Below, piece by piece: positions 46,714 to 58,340 of a stretch of DNA of 64,000 nucleotides; the first letter of the stretch is position 1; each line of letters begins with the position of its first letter. The notes beneath the pieces are model-generated. The model worked only from the letters and a program-made list of their open reading frames with translations, ran no database searches and was not told the DNA's origin. The stretch is from Mixophyes australis (Eukaryota > Chordata > Amphibia > Anura > Limnodynastidae). The stretch spans positions 72,124,005 through 72,188,004 of the forward strand of contig JAVHZZ010000005.1 of the NCBI GenBank assembly GCA_036250195.1. Reading direction: 5' to 3'. The translations under genes were made by a program, and so were the position numbers.

Positions 46714-47189
46714 TTTCTTATAGTTTTTGTGTTTGGAGAGTGCAGAGCCCTCGCAACCCCCTGCGTTGTGCTATTGTCATACCCAGCGCCAAAAGGTTTT
46801 TTTTCTTTGAAGAACTAAATCTGCTGATTAAAACAAGGTTACAATCATTCTGTGATCATTTCATAGTCCGAAAGTGTCAATGTGTCCACTATTGTAAATA
46901 CAGGGAAACAGCTTCTGGTGAAATGATTTCAATAGATGGAAATATAACTAACAAAAAAAATACATAAATAGCATTATTTTCTGTGACCTTTTGATGGACT
47001 GTACTTGGTGGAACTGCTTGTTCTTGCCATACACTGATAATTCAAGTAAGTTGATTTAATAGTTGCCCTATATTTTTACTACAACGGCTTAATGGACTGA
47101 AAGAAGGATGATTGTTGGGGCACATATAAAAGAAGTTACAGGAATGAAGACTGTATGAAGTTATGGATATTCTACAAGGAGCAGAGGCT
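46714..47189. other. Spacer, nothing recognised
   Basis: The frame at 46680-46967 has no domain. Confidence 0.45.
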
Positions 47190-47330
47190 AAGGCATGGTT
47201 CCCTAAATCCAGTCCTCATGGAACCCTAACAATGCATGTTCTCCAGATCACAAGTGAAATAATTATTACCACTTGTAGATCTTTTAAAATGTGTCAGTCA
47301 GCATTGGATATACCTTGTGCTTTGTAATTA
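47190..47330. mobile_element. Possible DNA-repeat fragment
   Basis: TTCTCCAGATCACAAGTGAA and nearby sequence resemble a common interspersed repeat. No ends were resolved. Confidence 0.3.
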
Positions 47331-47586
47331 TAAAGTCAAGTCCATAAATATTGGGGCATCGACGCAATTCTCATATTTTGGGCTCTATACACCACCACAA
47401 TGGATTTGAAATGAATCAAACAATATGTGCTTTAACTACAGACTTTCAGCTTTATTTTGAGGGAATTTACCTCCAAATCAGGTGAACAGTGTAGGAATTA
47501 CAATGGTTTCTATATGTGCCTCACACTTTTTAAGGGACCAAAAGTATTGGGACAAACTAAACAATCCTACATCAAACTTTCACATT

Positions 47587-48408
47587 TTAATACTTTGTTG
47601 CAAGTCCTTTGCAGGCAATTACAGCCTGAAGTCTGGAAGGCATAGCCATCACCAGAGGCTGGGTGATGCTCTGCAAAGCCTCTACTGCAAATGTCTTCAG
47701 TTCCTGCTTGTTCTTGGGGCATTTTCCCTTCAGTTTTGTCTTCATCAAGTGAAATGCATGCTCAATCGGTTTCATGTCAGGTGATTGACTTGGCCATTGC
47801 ATAATATTTCACTTGTTAGCCTTAAAAAACTCTTTGGTTGCTTTTGCAGTATGCTTCGGGTCATTGTCCATCTGCGCTGTGAAGCACCGTCCAATGAGTT
47901 CTGAAGCATTTGACTGAATATGAGCAGAAATACTTCAGAATTCATCCTTCTGCTTTTGTCAGAAGTCACATCATCAATAAATACAAGGGAACCAGTTCCA
48001 TTGGCAGCCATACATGCCCACGCCATGACACTACCACCACCATGCTTCATTGATGAGGTGGTATGTTTTGGATCATGAGCAGTTCCTTTCCTTCTCCATA
48101 CTCTTCTCTTCCCATCACTCTGGTACAAGTTGATCTTTGTCTCATCTGTCCATAGGATGTTGTTTCAGAACTGCATTTGCCTTTTTTAGATGTTGTTTGC
48201 CAAACTCTAGTCTGGTCTTCCTGTTTTTGTGGCTCACAATTGGTTTACATCTTGTGGTGAACCCTCTATATTCACTCTTGTGAAGTCTTCTCTTGATTGT
48301 TGTTTTGACACATATACACCTACCTCCTGGAGAGTGTTCTTCATTTGGCCAACTGTTGCAAAGGGGTTTTTTCCTCACCAGGTAAAAAATTCTTCTGTTA
48401 TCCATCAC
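47587..48408 (-). pseudogene. Tc1 transposase, truncated and frameshifted
   Basis: DDE transposase of the Tc1 family, which cuts and pastes DNA at TA sites. Reading from 48408 downward: TTIKRRLHKSEYRGFTTRCK, the second helix-turn-helix region; a stretch around the first catalytic Asp at about 48150, present but out of frame; YQSDGKRRVWRRKGTAHDP (48128 on); HGGGSVMAWACMAANGTGSL; the second Asp region, shifted; and WPSQSPDMKPIEHAFHLMK (near 47790), with the catalytic Glu in PIEH. Usual length is about 340 residues; roughly the first 50 are missing and there are at least two frameshifts, so it is inactive. Confidence 0.92.
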
Positions 48409-48414
48409 AGTTGT

Positions 48415-48448
48415 TGCACTGTATTACTTATATAAGTAATACAGTGCA
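48415..48448. repeat. Perfect 34-bp palindrome
   Basis: TGCACTGTATTACTTAT followed by its exact reverse complement, with no loop. It marks the point where the Tc1 sequence stops. Confidence 0.95.
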
Positions 48449-48606
48449 CTGAATCTGAGTGACTGTGTCAGTGCATTAACTCATAATAATTTTGATAATA
48501 ATATCCAAGACAATTAGGCTATAAATTGTACATACTTACCTAGATTATATATTCCTTTTTATCCACTTATTTACCCATTAAACTTGCAAGTGGAGAGGCT
48601 TACTAT

Positions 48607-48758
48607 GAAACAAACATGATATACCTCCTCATTGGTCCTCGTGACTGTCAATCATAAATGAAAACAAACTATTGGCCGCGATGGAACTAACATGACATAC
48701 CTCCTCATTGGTCCTTGTGACTTTCAATCATAAATGGAAGTAAACTATTGGCCGCTAT
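48607..48758. repeat. Tandem duplication, 76-bp unit
   Basis: Two adjacent copies share ACCTCCTCATTGGTCCT and AAACTATTGGCCGC with a few differences. They lie just upstream of a hammerhead-like motif and may be promoter-like repeats of a PLE-related element. Confidence 0.85.
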
Positions 48759-48798
48759 GAGTTTATAAACCTCCAACCCGCAACAGACAGGTAATTCC

Positions 48799-48838
48799 CA
48801 TGACTAAGCCGATAGGGCGAAACGTACGTCGGGTCATG
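48799..48838 (+). ncRNA. Degenerate hammerhead-like motif
   Basis: Stem I CATGAC (48799) pairs with GTCATG (48833-48838). Stem II is GCC-GATAG-GGC, then GAAA (48819-48822), the palindrome ACGTACGT, and a GTC trinucleotide. The left core is only CTAAG-like rather than CTGANGA, so it is probably a decayed relative of the motif at 22675. Confidence 0.35.
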
Positions 48839-49764
48839 TGTGACGCGTGACGTCACACACTCGGAAGTGTGAAGCCGGTTAGCGGAGCCAGCCGTGATCG
48901 TGCCACACTCTGTTTATTCTTGCAGTTCATTTAGACTGCTGTAATGCGCTGTGTTTAAGGTCTATATTAGTACAATTATCCTATCATAGGGGGGTGACCA
49001 GTAAGATCAGTTCTTATGGTCCTTCAATACCGCTAGTCTCGCTATCAGTATTAGTATAGGCAGAGCCTATTTATTTCATAATACAGCAGATATGTTGTAG
49101 AGGAAAATCCTCTGTGGTCATGATAATAACAATCCCTCTCGTTCATATATTATATGAGAGGATATTATGTATCAATTTGAGCTACCAATCTCAATTGTTG
49201 GGACTATATGTATAAACTCTTAACCTCTAAGAACCCACACAAGTCAGGTTATTAACCCTGACTTTTGGAACTATATACATCCAGACCTAAGTTTCCCTCA
49301 ATATCTGTGTTAGACTTTAATATCCTAGCGGCTCTAATAACTATTAACCCTTAGAAGCGCATGTGTATTAGAATCACCGTTATCTAATCAGAGTGGACAC
49401 ATTTGCTGACTATATGTGAAACACAATGTATCAATGAATATATGAAATTTAATCTGAATAAACTGTGCTATTTTGAACTTAAATTGATACAAGGTTTACA
49501 CTTATGGGTATTTTCCCCAGTCAATTATAAGTGTCACAATTTTGTGACCACCGGCTTCCCGGAAGGGTATTTTTAATTATCTTTATCACTTGTCTTTATT
49601 TTCATCACCTCTTTATTTTAATAATTCGCCTAGTCTCATATCCGATATTTGTCTAATTTTTAATAGTCATTAATAAATTTGATTTTATAAAACTCTTAGG
49701 GACAGGAGTGCCCCATACACTACTTTTTTCAGTTGATGTCCACCATCAATTGATTCCCTTTATG
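48839..49764. other. Probable non-coding part of a PLE-related element
   Basis: No frames of interest. It follows the hammerhead-like motif in the same order as in the PLE at 22.7 kb, but no coding part of a second PLE was found. Confidence 0.3.
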
Positions 49765-49895
49765 GCCTATAGCAACCAATCAGATTATAGCTGTCATTTA
49801 TTTATTGCATTCTGCAAAATAACATGTAGAGTCTGATTATTTGCTATAGGCAACATTTCCACTTTTTCAAACCCGCAGTTTAGTAAATATACCCC
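49765..49895. mobile_element. Palindromic MITE, family A copy 4, left-truncated
   Basis: Retains AGCAACCAATCAGATTATAG and the full right arm ending TAGTAAATATACCCC. The left terminal repeat is missing. Confidence 0.75.
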
Positions 49896-49956
49896 TATGA
49901 GTTGTGAAGCCAAGAAAATACTGCATGAGTGGAGTATGATTCTCATAGAGGATAGA

Positions 49957-51020
49957 ATCCTTTAGTGAAAGGTGGGAGACAAAAAACAACTGGTCCTTCC
50001 AGCAAAACTAAAATATATGATTTCGAAAAAGCGGTACAATGACATGGGACACGTAGAAACAGGCAAAGTGATCCATTTGGTTAGAGAGAGATTTAAGTGG
50101 CCCTCCAGACACATGTATAAAGCAGAAACGTCCAAATATTCCTGAAAAAAAGCACCTATGGGGTCCATCAAGACAAGTGTTCCATTTGAATTAAGTTCAG
50201 TTAACTATCTTCATCTTAAAACCAGCAAGAGAGCCTATAAATACATATTAGTTTTAGTTGATCATTTTACTTGCTTCGCACAAACTCACTCAACTAGAAA
50301 CAGATTGGAACAAACTGCAGCAGAGAAGATTTTCCAGTGTGTTGTTCCTAAGAAACTCAATTATGATCATGGCAGATAATTTGAAAGCAGCCTTTTAAAA
50401 ACACTTCAGGCTGGAATTGCACACCTTCATACAACTCTTTATCACCCTCAGTTTAATCCGGATGAACATGTGAACGGAACACTACTTCAGATGCTGTGCA
50501 CCTTACACGTTGAGGAAAAAAACACTATAGAAAAATTACTTACCACACATTGTGCATGCATATAACTGTGCAAAATACAAAGCTACTGTCTATTCGCCCT
50601 TCTTCCTCCTGTAGGGCAGATCACCACGACTTACAACTGATTTCTTGTTTGATCTCAGTAGCACAGAAATGGAAACCTCTAACTAGACTTTTGCACAGAA
50701 GTGAGCTTTAAAGTTGAATGAAGCATACAAGACTGCAACAGAAAATGGACAGAAGTCTTCAGCTAGAGGGAAAAGATACTGTAACAAACATGTGAAAGGA
50801 GTAACTCTCCAACCAGAGGACCAAGTTATTGTTTGGAACCTGGTGGAGAACTGAGGTCCAGACAAGCTCTGTGTCTCTTGAGAACAAACAATACATCATG
50901 TTATTGAGAGAGTTGGAGAATGACCTATTTACAGAAATCAGTATAAAGTTGGTGGAAAACAATTCAGAGGACTTCATTAAAATCTTTTGCTGCCAATAAA
51001 TGATTTACCTGTAGAGCAAG
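49957..51020 (+). pseudogene. Ty3/gypsy integrase, decayed
   Basis: Integrase joins retroelement cDNA to host DNA. Readable pieces: LPAKLKYMISKKRYNDMGHV and ETGKVIHLVRERFKWP (about 50000-50100), the N-terminal zinc-binding region; then VPFELSSVNYLHLKTSKRAY and ILVLVDHFTCFAQTHSTRN (50173-50310), where the first catalytic Asp position reads Asn (VNY); QTAAEKIFQ; and [19 protein letters not shown] (50440-50500), around the catalytic Glu region. Stops are frequent after 50380. No LTRs were recognised. It is a different lineage from the gypsy element at 59-63 kb. Confidence 0.8.
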
Positions 51021-52147
51021 AAGTTCCATTGAAAACAAAGGAAAGAAAATTTAAATTGAACCTTATCCAGAAGAAGAACCAACATGTTGTATACAGAAGT
51101 GAGTCTGATTAACCCCTTGCAGGCAAGGAGAAACTGTCAAGGTATAACAGCAGCATCTCTGGTAGCACATAGGTACTGCAGGCATACCACCATCTACACC
51201 CCCACTTCCACCACTGGTTATGAATAAAAGTTGTACACAGTTTTCATCATAAAGTCCCATTAATAAAAAATAAAATTATCTAGATACTCTAAATATAAGG
51301 CCCAATTATTTCACAATTTAATTCCTAAGTCTACTGTACTAAAAGCTTTTTCTTATGCACTTAATTGCATGTATTTAATCTTATAATATAGATGTATACA
51401 CATACTACTCCATTCAAGAGCAACTCTCACGCTCCTAGCCCATTGACACACAAACCAGTTCACAAATGTTGCAATTAAAAAAAGTTCAACAAATTTCATA
51501 GAAATTAAAAATAACCAATCATACTGCAGGGAAGAGGAAGAGGTTGGAGATATGGAAAGGAGAATTAATTATCTGTAGAATTAGCCAGCTGCACGTCAAT
51601 CATCTTCATTCTTCTTTCATGTCTTATGCAATCCATAAAGCATTTTCACGCCCTGTATTTCCAGAGAGTCAGGGTAAGTATAATAATAGAACAGAACTAG
51701 CTATGCTGCAGTAGCATTGCTTTCCTCTATTACTAACCCTCCTGCAATTCTAAAACATACCTTCCAAGTTAACCAGTCTATCTTGATTGTTGTTGGTTTG
51801 TGACTATGGCGTCTATTTATCAACAAGTGAAAAGCCCTAGATCCAGTGAGAATTGGCATTTTTGCCAGATTTAATATCTGGGTATAGAGGGTAGGGAAGA
51901 GGTCACTGTTCTTATTTTGATTAACATTCAGAATATAATTTGTATCTTCCTCTAAGTTTATCTTCCAACTGTCCCGATTTTAGCCTCTGGTACTTGTAGA
52001 AATTCAGGAGTTTTTTAAGGGAAATGAGAGGGTTTGGAGGCTGTCTGGAGCAAATTTTGGGAGCTATCCACTAAGCAATATTTTTTAAATTGTATTGCTT
52101 TAATGCAAACTATTTCTTCTGTCTTGCAACAGTACTTCAAAGCAACT
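51021..52147. other. Spacer, nothing recognised
   Basis: The first 100 bp may still be gypsy-derived. The rest is AT-rich without recognisable features. Confidence 0.45.
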
Positions 52148-52151
52148 GTCG

Positions 52152-52490
52152 TGGGCAGCATGGTGGCTAAGTGGTAAGCACTTCTGCCTTACAGCACTGG
52201 GGTCATGAGTTCAATTCCTGTCCATGGCCTTATCTGTGAGGAGTTTGTATGTTCTCCCCGTGTTTGCGTGGGCTTCCTCCGGGTGCTCCGGTTTCCTCCC
52301 ACACTCCAAAAACATACTGGTAGGTTAATTGGCTGCTAACAAATTGACCCGTGTGTGTGTGTGTGTGCGTGCAAGTTAGGGAATTTAGACTGTAAGTCCC
52401 AATGGGGCAGGGACTGATGTGAGTGAGTTCTCTGTACCGCGCTGTGGAATTAGTGGCGCTATATAAATAAATGGTGATGATGGCGATGAA
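52152..52490 (+). mobile_element. tRNA-derived SINE, nearly full length
   Basis: The head has an RNA polymerase III box A (TGGCTAAGTGG, 52164-52174) and a box B-like AGTTCAATTCC (52208-52218), 33 bp apart, as in a tRNA. The body has TTCTCCCCGTGTTTGCGTGG, CGGTTTCCTCCCACACTCC and a (TG)n, then ATATAAATAAATGGTGATGA and a short ATG-rich tail. AACTGT near both ends may be a target duplication. Truncated copies occur at 4557 and 19461. Confidence 0.88.
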
Positions 52491-53530
52491 GAACTGTTTA
52501 TACCTAATAACTTTTGTGTCTGTGTCATATTGTTCTCATTGTTGTTTTGTTAATTTGAAAAATGATAAAGTTGTATTTATAAATGACTTCTTACTCAAGC
52601 AGAATGTTTGCTTGCACTTGTTTTCTTGGCCCACCTTATTGCTAATGTTGGCTCTGCTTGTAACATAACATACCCAAGGCCTAGTGCACTTTGAAAAAAC
52701 TGGGCTAAGGTGTCAACAGTGTTGTAAGAAAAGTGTAAGAGGCCTGTCTGAAACATGATTATAGTGTGAAGTGTGAATGTAATAGGAAGCCACAATGACT
52801 CATAAAAACAATGCACTGCTTTAGTTCATTCTTACTCAATGTCAGAGTATTTAACTCTCTCTGTGTTGACTGATCTGGTGTGTATGTTAAGTCAAGCATG
52901 GAGATTAATAGTGAATCACAAAAGTGATGACCAGTAAGTGAAAAAAAGTAGGCAACAATGATACATGGTTAACATGTTTGCTTTATGTTAATTAAAAAGA
53001 CAAATTAATGTACAGATTTAAATATGTAATCACTCTAAAAATATAAATCACTTTGGTTATTTGTAAGAAGACACATGGGGTGAATATACCAAACAGAGAT
53101 TTTTGCAAATTGACATATCTGGCGACTATGCATGGTAAATTTAAAATGCAATAGCTTTAAAGGCAAGTTCTGCAGTTTGCTATGTGTCATGATTACTGTG
53201 GCAACCACAGTCACATGATGTTTGATGTAGGGAGCAGAAAGGCTTAGGAATGTTCATAACATAAAACCCTACCCCCTTCTTCCTTTGACATCATGTGACC
53301 ACAAAAGAGCTTCAGAAATGACTGGCTTGGGAGAGAGTCACTGTTTTTTGCAGTTGTAGCCACATAAAACTCTCCCACAGAGCGATTTTACAAAGGTAAC
53401 ATTTAGTTGTAGAAGAACTTCCTGGATAAATATAGCTTCAGCTTCATATTAAAGAGGTATAAAACCTGTTGTGTAAAAAATAATCTATTTGAGATTGTCC
53501 CTTTAAGGAATTTGATCAAAGGAAAGACTA
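52491..53530. other. Spacer; possible family D relative
   Basis: 53087-53180 (GGGGTGAATATACCAAAC...AATAGCTTTAAAGGCAAG) resembles one half of the family D MITE. Otherwise nothing is recognised. Confidence 0.35.
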
Positions 53531-53706
53531 GGGGCTAGATTTACTAAACTGCGGGTTTGAATAAGTAGAGATGGTATCTACAGCAACCAATCAGATTCTA
53601 GTTATCATTTATTTAGTGCAATCTGCAAAATGACAACTAGAATCTGATTGGTTGCTATAGGCAACATCTCCACTTTTTCAAACCTGCAGTGTAGTAAATA
53701 GACCCC
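53531..53706. mobile_element. Palindromic MITE, family A copy 5
   Basis: Begins GGGGCTAGATTTACTAAAC and ends TAGTAAATAGACCCC. TA borders both ends, a possible 2-bp duplication. Confidence 0.85.
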
Positions 53707-54638
53707 TAAGGATCAGTTGGACTTGCCCTGGGCATATTCTTCAAAAATACTAAGGGCAAGTCCCCATGCCGGTGGGTGCCAGAGAAAAGGCGGCAGAAAA
53801 TTATGCCCTGGTGTCGGTGCAGAAATCATTAAGAAGTCTAGGAATGGGGGAGGATCTTTAATTAATTTAATTCTGGCTTCAATAGATTCAGTGGTGAAAG
53901 AGGGGATTCTCCTTTCTCAAATTATGTGACACTTTAGTAGTTATTGTTTGGTGATCTATCATGAGCAGGGTTGTGGACACAACGCCAGGTAGAATTAACA
54001 TAGCCAGAGAATGGTGGTGCAGAGTCTAAGTTACTACTAGTATTCAACAGAGTCCGCCACAAGGAGGGATGGATTTGGCTTCATGTAGTATCTATGTTGT
54101 GGTCCACTGAGCTGGTCTTTATGGTGGTGGGCGGAGCCCTGCAGAAAACAGCACAGAAGGTAGAGTGGTCAGACTAGCCGAGGTCAGCCAGATGCAGGTA
54201 ATACAAAAGAGAGTAAGCAGGCAGGAGAATAGTCACGGAAAACTTAAGGTCAAAACCAATCTGCCAGTGCGATACAAACTTAGAATCCAAGGAAAAAAAG
54301 GAACAACTGGATATTTTAATCAGGAGTCAGGCTGACAGAGAAGGTTTAAATACTGTTTTCAACTCCCCACCTCTGTGATGTTAGAAATCACCTAATCACC
54401 TGCATCAACTGTGCTTGCCATGTTGTGAAGTGAAAGACAGATACTGAGTACTGCATCTAGATGCAAGATTCCTGGCATCTCCAGACAATAACATCTTACA
54501 CCACAGAAAACATTAAGGATCCAGGGATGGGGAGGGGTGTTTTAATGCCTGACCTCCCCCATCTTGGCTCCAAGAAACTATGAGGAGCCCACATTTGAAA
54601 GAGGATATTACCCTCTTTTAAATCATGTGCACCCTTAG
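53707..54638. other. Spacer, nothing recognised
   Basis: GATCTTTAATT-type spacer without domains or repeat ends. Confidence 0.45.
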
Positions 54639-54841
54639 TAGTAGGGCATGTCCTAGATCAACTTTAAATTTTAGTATACTAATTAAGCTACCAAGTATTT
54701 GTGTACTACATGAAAAAGCAGACAGTATCTAACTTATGTACAAACTAATAAACTAATTTGCACCCCTTGCATTGTGACATGGTTTTGTCAGGGGAAAACA
54801 TACTCTTTTTTTTGCCCTACTTTCCTTAATGAATCAGGCCC
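54639..54841. mobile_element. Harbinger-like MITE, family B copy 4, right half
   Basis: Shares GGGCATGTCCTAGATCAACT with copy 3 and ends CCTTAATGAATCAGGCCC. The left half is missing. Confidence 0.75.
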
Positions 54842-55302
54842 TATGATTACTGTTATTAAATCTATTATCTGGAGTACTTGGGATTTGGTTTCGCCGGATA
54901 GAGGGTTTATCCATTATTTAGGGCACTTCCTAAATATACCAAACTACATTTAACAATGGCTTTTGCTCTTCCCCTCACTAGTCCTGAACTCATCCTCATT
55001 AGATTGTTTAGATGCTCCTCACTGTGACTGAAGGAGGAAGAACACTCACTGATCACGTCTGCCTGTTTGACATTACAGAGCAACAGCAATTATTTACTTT
55101 TTTCTTTCAGAACTTTAGACCTTTCTGGTTAATTGATTTTCAAGTATAGATCTATAATCTATACATTATTTATATTATATATCACACACCACTGTATAAA
55201 AAGCAAAAAGAAAATATCTAAATTTCAATAGCGCTTCACCTTCTAAATGCACCCCAATAAGTTTCAAACATAAACTTACACCAATTTACCAGTAACCAGA
55301 AG
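54842..55302. other. Spacer, nothing recognised
   Basis: AT-rich. No gene or element identified. Confidence 0.45.
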
Positions 55303-56046
55303 TGTAAAATAGAAATATGAAGCCTCTTTAAGCGCAAATAGTATCTCCTTAAAGGGAATACTTATGTTTTGACTTAGTATTTTTCTTAGATGTCTGGTCT
55401 CAATGCCTCTTAATTGAGGAGCCACTCATTTGGAAAATTGACACAGAAAGGAAAAGAAAGTACACCATGGTATAATACTGTAAAAAGATGGCAACGTACA
55501 GTCTATTTGTATAAAACAAAACAAATAAAACAGAACAACAATTAATGATATAATCAATATCCAATACATTAGATGGCAAGTCCCAGCTCTTTGCCTCCCA
55601 ATGTCTAGCTACTCACAAAACAGAAGTGGGGTGTGTGCCTTGAAAATAGATTTTTTTAACTCCTTCAGGTAACTTAAATGCCCCTTGGGCATGGAATCAG
55701 ATAAGAACTCCATAGATCAACATATAAAGAAAAAAAAAAAGGATTATTTAGCGTAGTAACGTTTAATAAAAATAAATGGGTAAAATCACATATAATGCAC
55801 TCACATTAGTACAAAAGGTAAAAATAAATACAAATCAAAGCAGCACATGCACTCCTACCAGAAATGGTGAGGTAATAGCAAGTCACTGGAAATTCCCCAC
55901 AGCAAAGATGGTAAAATGGTAGGGTGTATCTTGTGCAAACATTAGAAAAAGTTGGTTCCAAGAAAAATACCAAGTAAAAACAAAAGTGTTCCCTTTTAGA
56001 AGATACTATTTGCGCTTCAAAGGGCCTCATATTTCTATTTTACATT
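55303..56046. mobile_element. Foldback element, about 88-bp arms
   Basis: Arms 55303-55390 and 55961-56046 mirror each other (TGTAAAATAGAAATATGA..., GCGCAAATAGTATCT). A direct repeat also flanks the region: TATAAAAAGCAAAAAG near 55195 and CATAAAAAGCAATCAA near 56051. Interior non-coding. Confidence 0.82.
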
Positions 56047-56049
56047 ACT

Positions 56050-56910
56050 GCATAAAAAGCAATCAAATAAATCTAAAAATTAAATATAAGTAATAAAAGG
56101 TCTCCAGTGCTCTAAATTGTATTCTAATTGAAATCATATTATAATGCCACACAACTAGCACATTTGAGGGAATGAATCAGGGACTCCCAAACTGATACTT
56201 TAAGCGGGTTCCTCTATGAGCAAACTGGGTCTTCCCACTCTCTGCTTCAAACCATGTCGGGTACAAGAGTCTCTAGAAGCACAGCACCATCTCTCCAACA
56301 GGCAGTGCTAATTTGGGATATGATGCTTGGAGCATTGGATGATACAGATATTGACCCAGATTCCCTTGTTAGTAAATAAAGCAAATTAGGAAAGAATACT
56401 AATTGTGATAACCTGTGAGTCCACTCACTTGGACAATTGTATATGAATAATTATTTTAATAATATTTTGACCAACTAAAGTGTAACCCCCTGTCACTATG
56501 TGTGGTGCGAAGTGCAATGGTTACAAAGTGCACCTCCTTCTTTTGCCCTGGCTAACTGATGGGCATGGGTTTAAATGACCAGGGGTCCCGGCATGTCATA
56601 AAACGGGTACTGCTGGACAGAGAACTTTTAATTCCTCACACGTTTCTCACAGTTTAATGCACTTTTTATTCCTTGGCCCAGTCTAAGTATATACACCAGA
56701 GCATCAGTGTATTATGTGTATTATTATTCTTTCATGTTATTAGGTACATTTTGCCCTTGCTATTACCTACAATATTGTATTGTATTGTATTACCTACAAT
56801 ATGTATAAGCAATAGAAAGACTATTGCCATATTGTGTGAAAATAACAGGACAGCAGAAGTCATTTTGTTTGTGTTAGCTAAGGTAATTACCATTTTTCTT
56901 AAATGCCCAT
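56050..56910. other. Spacer, nothing recognised
   Basis: Contains a short TTGTATTGTAT repeat near 56775. No gene recognised. Confidence 0.45.
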
Positions 56911-58340
56911 TGTTATGAGGTGCAGACCTGATTTGTAATCAGAACAATGTCTGAGTAACTTGACATAGCAAGCTGGCTGATCATGTTAATTAGCTAGGTC
57001 AACAGGTAATCTGAGAGGTAATTAGGTTAGAGCTTCTAGATGATATGCAATGTGCCTCCACAGTAATATACTGGCTGAAATAGCATTGTGAAAAGTATTA
57101 ATGTGTATCAATATACCGTATTTCTCCATGTATAAGACGCACCTTTTTCCCCCAAATTTTGGGTCTAAAAAAAGGGTGCGTCTTATACACTGCAAGTCTT
57201 ACTTACCTGAATGAAGAAGTCGGCACCTGGATGTGAGAGGAGAGAGGAGTCCCCGCTGGCTGTATGAACTGCGTGTCCCCGCCGGAAGTCCCGCCGCGTA
57301 ACCGGAAGTAGCGGGTCCGCCGGGCTGTTACAACTCCAGCCCCTGGTCTCCACCAGAAACAGGCCACAATTGCCCTAATAGACGCTCCGAGAGGTAGAGG
57401 TAAGGCACTCAGCTAGAAGCCACCAGGGCCAGGGGGGACTCTCAGAAGGTGGGGGCACCCGGGAATCTTGAAACCGCCAGGAGGGCAGCATGCTCAGAGC
57501 ATGAGACGGCGCAGGAAAACCAGCCGGCAGTGGGAGACCCCAGTTGTCTCAGGAAGCTTTTTTTTTTCATTTCGGGCCCCAAAATTAAGGTGCGTCTTAT
57601 TCATGGGTGCGTCATATACTTGGGGAAATACGGTACATGTTATTGTATCAAAATATATCACAGACTCAGATTGTGTAATGTTGCAGATACAATGTGTCAA
57701 ATGTCTTGTTGTTTCACACAAGTGTGAACTGTCATTCCTTGATGTTATATTGTAACCCTTTGTTTTGTGTATCCAACCAAATAGCTAATTGAGTCAAGCC
57801 ACCCCATTGTATAATCAAGGTAACATAGACTGTATGTCTAACAGTTAAAGTGTCCACTGAGAGACCCTTGCTGTAAGGGGGAGGATTGAGACATTTGACC
57901 CTACTCCCTGTGTATACAGTCAAGAATATAGGGAGATGAGAATGCCAAGAGAGCAAGTCTAGCTTGGAGGATCCTGGTGTACAAGACATCAGCAAAAAGG
58001 ACTCTACCAGGACAGGGTCTGTGTGAGTCAGTAACGCAGATTGGGCGACATGGTAACTGTCTACTCGGTAGTGGTAATATTGCAGGAGGATAATACTCTG
58101 AAAGAGACTGAGATTTTTACTTTGGAGTGCTGACTGCAAGAGGCTGCTGGAGAATATATGCTACCATTTTACTCTGTATCTTGTGAACGTCTTGTGGTGT
58201 TGTGTTGTCATAATAAAGCCTTATTTTGTACATACTGTGGTCTACCCGAGTGAGTTGAATCCCACAGAGGGTAACTGCCATCCCAGCTACAAAGTATCTT
58301 TGTAAGTAGTGGGATACGGGTAATATCACTTTGTGGTGCA
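56911..58340 (+). mobile_element. Possible solo LTR with nested DNA element
   Basis: Begins TG and has an LTR-like 3' part: TCATAATAAAGCC (poly-A signal near 58210), then CTGTGGTCTACCCGAGTG and GGGATACGGGTAATATCAC. The region is split by the element at 57114-57635. No coding retroviral or gypsy sequence adjoins it and no target duplication was found, so this is inference from composition. Confidence 0.35.
57114..57635. mobile_element. DNA transposon with TACCGTATTTC ends
   Basis: TACCGTATTTCTCCATGTAT at left is mirrored by ACTTGGGGAAATACGGTA at right. Both subterminal regions carry the TAAGACGCACC / GGTGCGTCTTA motif. GC-rich centre. TA at both ends may be the target duplication. The frames at 57449-57755 inside it are not convincing. 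Confidence 0.82.

Larger units (their letters stand above)
47336..48448 (-). mobile_element. Tc1-like DNA transposon, one end missing
   Basis: Minus strand. The terminal region at the low-coordinate side starts near 47336 (AAGTCCATAAATATTGGGG). The transposase covers 47587-48408. The other terminal repeat and the first part of the gene are missing; sequence similarity stops at a 34-bp perfect palindrome (48415-48448). Confidence 0.85.

Noticed and set aside
52164..52218. A genuine tRNA gene
   Set aside because: Box A and a degenerate box B are present, but the sequence does not close into an acceptor stem and continues into a SINE body with copies elsewhere.
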